64,000 bases of DNA from Lawsonibacter asaccharolyticus (lineage in GTDB: Bacteria; Bacillota; Clostridia; Oscillospirales; Oscillospiraceae). Location: the NCBI GenBank assembly GCA_003112755.1, contig BFBT01000001.1, positions 3,348,001 to 3,412,000 of the forward strand, read 5' to 3'. The number at the start of each line of letters is the position of its first letter. Position 1 is the stretch's first letter. The position numbers were made by a program, and so were the translations under genes. The notes beneath the pieces were generated by a model. The model saw nothing but the letters and a program-made list of their open reading frames with translations. It searched no databases and had not been told where the DNA came from. Shown one piece after another: positions 57,711 to 64,000 of this stretch.

Positions 57711-58340
57711 ATGAAGCGAAACCCAGCCATTGCAATCATAATGTGTCTGCTTGTATCATTCACATTTTCTGCCTGCGCGCCTGCGGCCCCCAGCGGCCAA
57801 ACGCCTGAATTTTTTCATGACATTGGAAAAACACTGAGTGAATTAAAAAAAGAGCATCCTGAAGGCGAATTGATTGTAAGATTAGATGGATCTCCGGATA
57901 GCGCTGCTATATGTTTTGGGGACCCCGAGGCGGAATATCTTTACTACTTTTTTGGAACACAGAGCGGTGATGCTGAAAAGGCTATGAACGAATGTGAAGA
58001 CCAGCTGAAATGCGCCGGTTTTGTCACCACCGCAAGCATACTCTTTCCAGACATGGAAGATGACATGTCCTTTGAAGATTTCTTTTCCTGGATCGGTGTG
58101 GACGACTATGAGTACTTGTTGGGACCAGAGGTAATAACTGGAGAGGGCTGGTTAAGATTCACGTATCATGATATGGAAGTCATGGTGAATACAAACGAAG
58201 CCGCTCCTGGCGGCGGATGGGATTTCACAGGAGCAGAGATCGTGAAGCGTGATGCTCCGGTATCTATTGCAGACCCAGAACTATCAAATGCCAATCAAGA
58301 CTTAGCGGATGCGGTCATGTTCGATCAAACTGTGTCATGA
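57711..58340 (+). CDS. hypothetical lipoprotein
   Basis: A 209-residue protein with a signal peptide and lipobox FSAC (Cys22). The mature part has an amphipathic helix (FHDIGKTLSELKKEHPEG) and several mixed segments with many acidic and aromatic residues. It is 29 bases after the YcxB-like gene, so probably co-transcribed. AT-rich composition. Family not recognised. Confidence 0.7.
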   Translation: MKRNPAIAIIMCLLVSFTFSACAPAAPSGQTPEFFHDIGKTLSELKKEHPEGELIVRLDGSPDSAAICFGDPEAEYLYYFFGTQSGDAEKAMNECEDQLKCAGFVTTASILFPDMEDDMSFEDFFSWIGVDDYEYLLGPEVITGEGWLRFTYHDMEVMVNTNEAAPGGGWDFTGAEIVKRDAPVSIADPELSNANQDLADAVMFDQTVS

Positions 58341-58414
58341 GAACACAATACTGCATCCGGCGTGTGCATTTATTTTTGAAGGATCGTCGTAAAGAGAACG
58401 ATGACTGAATCAGT

Positions 58415-58455
58415 AAAAAAGGCGGGAACATCATTTCAGATGTTCCCGCCTTTTT
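58415..58455. terminator. bidirectional terminator between the island and the LTA-synthase-like gene
   Basis: AAAAAGGCGGGAACATC pairs perfectly with GATGTTCCCGCCTTTTT across 6 bases, with an A-run and T-run at the ends. It closes converging transcripts. Confidence 0.85.
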
Positions 58456-58465
58456 CACACCGCAT

Positions 58466-60313
58466 CTATCCGTTCTGCTCCCTGTCCTGCGGCGGGCAGA
58501 AGAAGGGCCGCGCCTCGTCAAACAGATCGATCATGCCGCAGTAGTTGAACGTCTCATACTTCCACAGCCATTCCTGCTGCTCCTCGTTCAGCTCCGACTC
58601 CGTCAGCGTCTGGCCGTCCGCGGTGATCAGGCCCACCGGCGTGATCACCGGCAGCTCCTGGTACATCTGGGCCAGGAAGTTCATGTAGCCCGTCAGGGGC
58701 AGGCCGGCCGTCTGAGCGGTGAGCACCCCCAGATAGTTGGGGCTGAGGATCACGCCGTTCTGCTCCGGGATGTCGTAGTTGGCCCATAAGAAGAAGGGGA
58801 CGGCGTACTGCTGCAGCACCTCCGCCGTGGTGCGCTCCGACAGCTTTTTCCCGTAGAGCTCCTCGTAGAAGGCATTTTTCAAGGGCGGCTGGTGATCCCC
58901 GAAAAAGACGATCAGGGTGGGCTCCTCCACCTGGCTGTAATAGCCGATCAGTTCCTCCAGCGCGTCGTCGCTGGCCTGGGCCAGTGCGATATACTGCTCG
59001 GCACTGCTGTCCGCCGTGCGCAGCTGGGTGGACAGCCGGATGGTCTTGGTCAGGTTGTTCCATCCCTGGGCATATCCGCTGTGGTTCTGCATGGTCACAT
59101 TGAAGACAAAGGCGGGAGAGGTGGTCCCGGTCACGTCAAAGATGGTCTTGTAGTCCGATCTGTCCGAGATATAGCGGCGGATCAGATAGGGGTCCTCCAC
59201 GTCCTCCTGATACAGCTGGTGGTCAAAGCTGAGGCACTGGTAGGCGATGGGCCGGTTCCAGCCGGAGGACAGATAGGGGTGGAAAGCGGTCGTCTCATAG
59301 CCCTGGCTCCCAGCCAGGGCTGCCAGGGAGGGCATGCCCTCCTCCACATACAGCTGATAGGCCACCGTGTGCGGCGGCTGGAAGAGAGTGGAGAAGCCGG
59401 TGAGGTACTCAAACTCCACACTGGCCGTGCCGCCGCCGGTGACCGGGGAGTACATCCAGCCCTTGATGGTGTTCTCGGTCATGGAGTGGAGGAAGGGAGT
59501 GTGGTCCTCCTCCAGCTCCAGCCCCTCAAAAATGGTCAGGTCCGCGAAGGACTCGTTCATGATGGCGATGATGTTCACCGGCCGGGTGACGGAGCCGTCC
59601 GCCTCTACCGCCGGGTACTCCTCCGCCAGCTCCAGCACCCGGTCCCGGCTGTAATCCTCCGGCTTGTCCACCGAGCTGTACCGCATGGCCACCGTGAAGT
59701 TCAGCAGGAAGCCGTTGGCCTGGGTGACCCACTGCTGGGTGTAGATGCCCAGGGCGGGCAGCATCCCGGTGCAGAAGAAGGCGAAGCTGTAACCCGCGCC
59801 GAACAGGATCAGCAGGGCTCCGGCCAGCCGGGGCATCCGGTCCCGCCGCCGCTGGGCCGGGCAGGCCCAGACCAGGAAGAGGTAGGCCACCAGCAGAACG
59901 GCCGCCTGGACGATGTAGTGGTCCAGCGAGTAGTCGAAGTCGCTGGCCACGTTGGCCGCGGTCCGCCAGCCCGCCACATCCGCAGGGAACAGGATGCGCC
60001 CCCGGAAGCGCAGGATATAGTGGTTGAGCAGCCCCACCAGGAAGCACAGGGTGACCGCCACCGCCGCAGATCGCCGCCGCCGCCCCAGGATCAGCCGGCA
60101 CAGGGCGAACAGCAGGTAATACCAGATCATGTTCATCAGCACCTGCCAGGCCGCCAGATCCTGGAACACATCGTTCTCATTCAGGATCTCCACCATCCAG
60201 AGGGCCGCCCACGGCCCCAGCAGGAACACCAGACGGGAGATCCACCGGTCCGGGTCCCCCCGCATGCTTCGGAAAGGACGCAGCAGGGTATCTTTACAGA
60301 AAAGCGCTCTCAT
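58466..60313 (-). CDS. LTA synthase family membrane sulfatase-like enzyme
   Basis: A 615-residue protein. Five membrane helices lie in residues 25-200, followed by an extracellular alkaline-phosphatase/sulfatase domain (about 240-590). Metal-site and nucleophile residues can be seen: Glu254 (IIAIMNESFADL), Thr296 in GGGTASVEFEYLTG, and GDH in VFFGDHQPPL. Such enzymes transfer glycerol phosphate from phosphatidylglycerol onto lipoteichoic acid or modify other surface polymers. The ATG at 60313 is preceded by GGAGG; a longer frame upstream lacks a site. Single-gene unit. Confidence 0.88.
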   Translation of the reverse strand: MRALFCKDTLLRPFRSMRGDPDRWISRLVFLLGPWAALWMVEILNENDVFQDLAAWQVLMNMIWYYLLFALCRLILGRRRRSAAVAVTLCFLVGLLNHYILRFRGRILFPADVAGWRTAANVASDFDYSLDHYIVQAAVLLVAYLFLVWACPAQRRRDRMPRLAGALLILFGAGYSFAFFCTGMLPALGIYTQQWVTQANGFLLNFTVAMRYSSVDKPEDYSRDRVLELAEEYPAVEADGSVTRPVNIIAIMNESFADLTIFEGLELEEDHTPFLHSMTENTIKGWMYSPVTGGGTASVEFEYLTGFSTLFQPPHTVAYQLYVEEGMPSLAALAGSQGYETTAFHPYLSSGWNRPIAYQCLSFDHQLYQEDVEDPYLIRRYISDRSDYKTIFDVTGTTSPAFVFNVTMQNHSGYAQGWNNLTKTIRLSTQLRTADSSAEQYIALAQASDDALEELIGYYSQVEEPTLIVFFGDHQPPLKNAFYEELYGKKLSERTTAEVLQQYAVPFFLWANYDIPEQNGVILSPNYLGVLTAQTAGLPLTGYMNFLAQMYQELPVITPVGLITADGQTLTESELNEEQQEWLWKYETFNYCGMIDLFDEARPFFCPPQDREQNG

Positions 60314-60641
60314 GTTTATCCTCCAAAAACGGCAGACCAAATATGCCGTATTTTTATAGGATAGCGCGTCCCCGAAAAATTGCAATAGCCTTCATCAAAT
60401 TTTAATGAACTCTGCATCCTTTTCCAGGGTATCCTCTGAAATAGACGAAGAAAAGGGAAAAAAGTTCCACCCTTTTTCTGCTATTCAAATATACGCTTTT
60501 GTATGAATATTTGTCAGGGGGCCGCCTCCCCGTCCGCGGCCTGCTTCTCAGTTTTCTCCTCCTGCCGGTGCGTTCTTTTCTGGTATTCGCTTTTTCACCA
60601 AAAAGACGGCCTTATTTTTCTCAAATTCGCATATTTATCTA
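60314..60641. other. AT-rich intergenic region between divergent genes
   Basis: About 330 bases with no supported gene. It contains a possible promoter for the minus-strand LTA-synthase-like gene (TTGCAA and TATCCT near 60385-60358) and an inverted repeat CAAATAT / ATATTTG with inner ATAC/GTAT near 60486-60514. Confidence 0.4.
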
Positions 60642-60671
60642 TTGACTATGCATAGAATAGTGGTTTATACT
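60642..60671 (+). promoter_or_regulatory. promoter of the amino-acid ABC transporter operon
   Basis: TTGACT at 60642-60647 and TATACT at 60666-60671 with 18-base spacing. A perfect palindrome CTATGCATAG (60646-60655) lies at the -35/spacer border and may be an operator. Confidence 0.65.
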
Positions 60672-60724
60672 CAGGGTATCGCCCTGGCTTGCCGGGGCAC
60701 CAAAAATAAAGGAGATCTGTTTGA

Positions 60725-61576
60725 ATGAAAAAGTTTCTTGCTTTGACCTTGTCCCTGGCCATGGCCCTGAGCCTGGCCGCCTGCGGCGGCTCCGGAAGCG
60801 GCTCCGCTTCCTCCGCCCCCGCCGCTTCCTCCGGCGTGTCCTCTTCCGCCGGGGACGCCGGCTCCAGCACCGGCAGCACCAGCACCCCCGCCGAGCTGAC
60901 CACCGTGGAGGCCGGCAAACTCATCATGTCCACCAACGCCGCCTTCCCTCCCTATGAGATGACCGACGACAGCGGCAATGTGGTGGGCATCGACGCCGAG
61001 ATCGCCGGCGCCATCGCTGACAAGCTGGGCCTGGAGCTGGTCATTGACGACATGGACTTCGACGCCGCCCAGCTGGCGGTCCAGCAGGGTAAGAGCGACA
61101 TCTGCATGGCCGGCCTGTCCGTCACCGAGGACCGCCTGCTGGTCATGGACTTCTCTGACAGCTACGCCACCGGCATCCAGGTCGTCATCGTGCCCGAGGG
61201 CTCCGACGTCACTCTGGACAACCTGGGCGAGCAGCTCATCGGCACCCAGCGGGCCACCACCGGCAACATCTACTGCACCGACGACTACGGCGAGGACCAT
61301 GTGATCGCCTATGACGACGGCATCGTGGCCGTGCAGGACCTGCTCAACGGCAAGGTGGACGCCGTGGTCATCGACAAGGCCCCTGCCCAGGAGTTCGTGT
61401 CCGCCAACCCCGGCCTGGTCATTCTGGACACCGAGTATGCCAACGAGGACTACGCCATCGGCGTGGCCAAGGGCAACACCGCTCTGGTGGACGCCGTGAA
61501 CGGCGCGCTGGCCGAGCTCACCGCCGACGGGACCATTCAGTCCATCATTGAGAAGTACATCCCCGCGGAGGGCTGA
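60725..61576 (+). CDS. polar amino-acid ABC transporter substrate-binding lipoprotein
   Basis: A 283-residue lipoprotein. Signal peptide with lipobox LAAC (Cys20), then a Ser/Gly/Ala linker to residue about 55, then a family 3 periplasmic binding fold: AAFPPYEMTDDSGNVVGIDAEIAGAIADKL and DICMAGLSVTEDRLLVMDFSDSY. It would bind a polar amino acid outside the cell. AAAGGAG precedes the ATG. First gene of a three-gene operon with permease and ATPase. Ligand cannot be fixed from sequence. Confidence 0.92.
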   Translation: MKKFLALTLSLAMALSLAACGGSGSGSASSAPAASSGVSSSAGDAGSSTGSTSTPAELTTVEAGKLIMSTNAAFPPYEMTDDSGNVVGIDAEIAGAIADKLGLELVIDDMDFDAAQLAVQQGKSDICMAGLSVTEDRLLVMDFSDSYATGIQVVIVPEGSDVTLDNLGEQLIGTQRATTGNIYCTDDYGEDHVIAYDDGIVAVQDLLNGKVDAVVIDKAPAQEFVSANPGLVILDTEYANEDYAIGVAKGNTALVDAVNGALAELTADGTIQSIIEKYIPAEG

Positions 61577-61653
61577 TCGTCCGCACGCCAGATCAAGAAA
61601 GGGCGGCCCCTGGCCGCCCTTTTTCTTACGAAGACATAGAGAGGGGTAGAACA

Positions 61654-62445
61654 ATGGACCTGGCCTACTATTATGAGCTATGGCGCGGGATGATGCTCTC
61701 CGCTGACCCGGCTGTTGCAGACGCCGTCGCCTGGTGGCAGGAATTTTATGTGAAGTTCTATATGGCCTTTATTGAGGCCGACCGCTGGAAACAGTATCTG
61801 GACGGGATCGGGACCACCCTCACCGCCACTGCTCTGGCCCTGGTCCTGGGCGTAGTCCTGGGGATCCTGGTGGCTCTGGTGCGCACCGCCCACGACCAGC
61901 AGCGCGCCGACCGCCGCAGGAACCCGGTCCTCGGCCTGTTCAACGGGGTATGCAAGGTGTACGTCACCGTCATCCGCGGCACCCCCATGATGGTCCAGCT
62001 GCTGATTTGGAGCTCCGTGGTATTCGTCAGCAGCCGCAATTTCACCCAAATTGGAATCCTGGGCCTGGGCATCAACTCCGGAGCTTATGTGGCGGAGATC
62101 ATCCGCGGTGGGCTGATGGCGGTGGACGGCGGTCAGATGGAGGCGGGCCGCTCCCTGGGGCTGAATTACTTTGATACCATGCGCTTCATCGTCATCCCAC
62201 AGGCCATCAAGGCCATCCTCCCCGCCCTGGGCAACGAGTTCATCATCCTGCTCAAAGATACCTCTTTGATCACGGTCATCGGCGGCAAGGAGCTGCTCCA
62301 CGCCGCTCAGGGCATCATGGGCCGTACTTACGAGGCAATGTTCCCTCTGATCGGCATCGCCTGCATGTATCTTGTTCTGGTCATGATCTTCACCTGGCTT
62401 CTGGGCAAACTGGAAAGGAGGCTGCGTCAAAGTGATCGACGTTAA
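61654..62445 (+). CDS. amino-acid ABC transporter permease
   Basis: A 263-residue HisM/GlnP-type permease with about five helices. The EAA loop is visible as [35 protein letters not shown] (residues about 163-197). [16 protein letters not shown] is the usual segment before it. It forms the membrane channel together with a second copy of itself. It overlaps the ATPase start by 14 bases. Confidence 0.92.
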   Translation: MDLAYYYELWRGMMLSADPAVADAVAWWQEFYVKFYMAFIEADRWKQYLDGIGTTLTATALALVLGVVLGILVALVRTAHDQQRADRRRNPVLGLFNGVCKVYVTVIRGTPMMVQLLIWSSVVFVSSRNFTQIGILGLGINSGAYVAEIIRGGLMAVDGGQMEAGRSLGLNYFDTMRFIVIPQAIKAILPALGNEFIILLKDTSLITVIGGKELLHAAQGIMGRTYEAMFPLIGIACMYLVLVMIFTWLLGKLERRLRQSDRR

Positions 62446-63154
62446 AAATCTGAGCAAGTCCTTTGGCGACCACCTGGTGCTGGACGACATCACTGAGTCC
62501 ATCCAGGTGGGGGAGAAGGTGGTCATCATCGGCCCCTCCGGCTCCGGCAAGTCCACCTTCCTGCGCTGTCTCAACCTGTTGGAGACCCCCACCAAGGGGA
62601 CCATTACCTTCAACGGCACAGAGATCACCGATCCCAAGGCGAAGATCGACCAGATCCGCCAGCAGATGGGGATGGTGTTCCAGCATTTCAACCTGTTCCC
62701 CAACATGACCATCCGAAAAAACATCACCCTCGCCCCGGTGCGCACCAAGCTCTTGACCCAGGCCGAGGCCGACGACACCGCCACCACCCTGCTGCGCCGG
62801 GTGGGACTGGAGGACAAGGCGGACTCCTACCCCGCCCAGCTCTCCGGCGGGCAGAAGCAGCGCATCGCCATCGTCCGTGCCCTGGCCATGAAGCCCAAGG
62901 TGATGCTTTTTGACGAGCCCACCTCCGCCCTGGACCCGGAGATGGTAGGTGAGGTGCTGGAGGTCATGAAGCAGCTGGCCGATGAGGGAATGACCATGGT
63001 GGTGGTCACCCATGAGATGGGCTTCGCCCGGGAGGTGGGCAGCCGGGTGCTCTTCATGGATGGCGGAAAGATCCTGGAGCAGGAGCAGCCCCAGGCCTTC
63101 TTCTCCAATCCTAAGCACCCCCGCACCCAGCTCTTCCTCTCCAAAGTCCTGTAA
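62432..63154 (+). CDS. amino-acid ABC transporter ATPase (GlnQ-like)
   Basis: A 240-residue ATPase with all ABC motifs: Walker [10 protein letters not shown] near residue 33, Q-loop [15 protein letters not shown], signature LSGGQKQR near 138, Walker [13 protein letters not shown], and the switch histidine in [13 protein letters not shown] start ten bases after AAAGGAGG inside the end of the permease gene. Closely resembles GlnQ/ArtM-type importers. Confidence 0.94.
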   Translation: MIDVKNLSKSFGDHLVLDDITESIQVGEKVVIIGPSGSGKSTFLRCLNLLETPTKGTITFNGTEITDPKAKIDQIRQQMGMVFQHFNLFPNMTIRKNITLAPVRTKLLTQAEADDTATTLLRRVGLEDKADSYPAQLSGGQKQRIAIVRALAMKPKVMLFDEPTSALDPEMVGEVLEVMKQLADEGMTMVVVTHEMGFAREVGSRVLFMDGGKILEQEQPQAFFSNPKHPRTQLFLSKVL

Positions 63155-63164
63155 GCTCAAAAAG

Positions 63165-63194
63165 GCGCCCCGCTGTCCTTTGACAGCGGGGCGC
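63165..63194 (+). terminator. terminator of the amino-acid ABC transporter operon
   Basis: A perfect 13-base stem GCGCCCCGCTGTC / GACAGCGGGGCGC with a CTTT loop, 10 bases past the ATPase stop, followed by TTCC. The A-run before it makes it also usable from the other strand. Confidence 0.75.
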
Positions 63195-63318
63195 TTCCGC
63201 CTTTCCAGATGGTATGCAGGGCCGCCCAAAAGTCCGTTGTATGGGCGCCGGCCGTTTCCCGCCGCATCCCCGGGGAGGGTCCCTCATAACCTCCGGCTCA
63301 GCCAATGGCCAGCTTGAT
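63195..63318. other. gene-free GC-rich spacer
   Basis: Between the ABC operon terminator and the alaS 3' hairpin. I see no gene or clear signal. Confidence 0.4.
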
Positions 63319-63360
63319 ATAAGAGACCGTCCGGAGCCGAGGCTCCGGACGGTCTCTTAT
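63319..63360 (-). terminator. 20-bp stem-loop, probable terminator of alaS
   Basis: ATAAGAGACCGTCCGGAGCC and its perfect complement enclose a 2-base apex (in practice a slightly larger loop). It is the only strong hairpin after the alaS stop on the minus strand, although 130 bases away. Confidence 0.6.
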
Positions 63361-63493
63361 CATCGAAACTGATCCTGTTCCGCTTCCGCCTTTGGCGAAA
63401 GCTCCACGTGCTCCCTTGCTCGTCCTCTCCAAACTGGACCCGCTTCGCTGGGCTCCGGTTTGGCCGGCGGCAGAGACGCCGGCTTCCGCGGCT

Positions 63494-64000
63494 TTACAGT
63501 CCCAGCTTCATGGACACCACGTTGTCCACCATGGCCAGGGCATTATCCAGCATCAGTACGTCCTTGCCGCCGCCCATGGCGCTGTCCGGCTTGCCGCCGC
63601 CGGAACCGCCGGCGATGGCGGACACCTGCTTGATGATATCCCCCGCCTTCACGCCCCGCTTGACGGCCTCCTTGCCGCACACCGCCAGGAAGGTGATCTT
63701 CTCCCCATTGACGGAGGCCAGCACCGCCACCACGCTGGGCTCTTTGTCACGCAGGAAGTCGCCCATGTTCCGCAGACGGCTGGCATCGGCATCGGGCACG
63801 GTGGCAGTGAGGACCTTCAGGCCGCCCACCTCGTGGGCCGAGAAGAGGAACCGCTCAGCCTCGCCCAGAGCCTCCTTGGCTCGGAATTTCTCCAGGGACT
63901 GGCGCAGCTCCTTCATCTCCGTCATGATGTGCTCCGCCTTGTCCCGCAGTTCGCCGGGCTTGGCCTTCAGGGCGGCAGCGGCCTGGAAGAGCATCTCCTG
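63494..64000 (-). CDS. alaS: alanyl-tRNA synthetase, C-terminal part (truncated by window end)
   Basis: About 169 residues of the C-terminal end; the gene continues past 64000. A coiled-coil segment (ELRDKAEHIMTEMKELRQSLEKF) is followed by the C-Ala/DHHA1 domain, with KITFLAVCGKEAVKRGVKAGDIIKQVSAIAGGSGGGKPDSAMGGG (glycine-rich motif GGSGGGKPD-MGGG typical of AlaS) before a final helix. AlaS charges tRNA-Ala; this domain helps bind the tRNA. Confidence 0.93.
   Translation of the reverse strand, partial: QEMLFQAAAALKAKPGELRDKAEHIMTEMKELRQSLEKFRAKEALGEAERFLFSAHEVGGLKVLTATVPDADASRLRNMGDFLRDKEPSVVAVLASVNGEKITFLAVCGKEAVKRGVKAGDIIKQVSAIAGGSGGGKPDSAMGGGKDVLMLDNALAMVDNVVSMKLGL

Noticed and set aside
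1..64000. CRISPR arrays, prophage structural genes, rRNA genes
   Set aside because: No spaced direct repeats, phage capsid or tail genes, or rRNA-like stretches were seen on either strand.

Overview
The window looks like a chromosomal segment of a high-GC, anaerobic, spore-forming Firmicute of the Oscillospiraceae type (Flavonifractor / Pseudoflavonifractor / Lawsonibacter-like). The evidence is a complete spoIIIA sporulation operon, strong AGGAGG ribosome binding sites with frequent GTG and TTG starts, many stop/start (ATGA) overlaps, GC-rich codon use, intrinsic terminators and several secondary transporters for organic acids. The genus is an inference; no rRNA gene lies in the window. Two tRNA genes are present (Gln-CTG, Pro-GGG). 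I see no CRISPR array and no prophage.

Layout. 1-1547: end of an unknown gene followed by a gtrB/gtrA polyprenyl-glycosyl pair. 1548-2824: gene-poor stretch with a 34-residue membrane micro-protein and a YhcH/YjgK-family gene. 3041-10353: a catabolic regulon, namely an IclR regulator with its own promoter and palindromic operator, a complete tripartite tricarboxylate transporter (TctC, TctB, TctA), a DapA/NanA-family aldolase, a PfkB kinase, a SIS isomerase and an RbsD/FucU mutarotase. 10484-15773: a broken small gene coupled to a peptide deformylase variant, a flavodoxin, a DUF6933 protein, two membrane-anchored proteins and an ABC-class P-loop ATPase. 16060-18050: an HTH/zinc-ribbon protein and an IS110-family insertion sequence whose non-coding flank may encode a bridge RNA; next to it lies a cytosolic vWA protein (18051-19433). 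19700-25330: SLC13 transporter, FAD oxidoreductase, AroD and a YdiB-like AroE under a divergent LysR regulator, read here as a quinate/shikimate uptake and conversion module. 25462-29415: a second transporter/oxidoreductase/LysR set with the same logic.

29517-36198 holds a vanG-type glycopeptide-resistance cluster: vanR, vanS, a GNAT gene, vanG ligase, vanXY and vanT, with a strong stem-loop and an intrinsic terminator between the regulatory and structural parts. 36361-38514: NUDIX, DUF4186 and BrnQ, followed upstream by a LysR gene that faces an MBL-fold hydrolase plus DctQ-DctM-DctP TRAP transporter operon (39616-43530).

43531-55021 is mostly housekeeping on the minus strand: tRNA-Gln, RNase M5-like toprim protein, holA, comEC, folT under a tetrahydrofolate riboswitch, an Asp23 protein, a 53-residue small protein, and spoIIIAA-AH. 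55083-58455: a DUF3796/HTH pair, tRNA-Pro, and an AT-rich island of three hypothetical envelope genes with a mobilisation-gene-like remnant. 58466-64000: an LTA-synthase-like enzyme, a polar amino-acid ABC transporter operon, and the 3' end of alaS. Overall, core genes alternate with compact regulator-transporter-enzyme cassettes for small acids, as expected of a gut fermenter.
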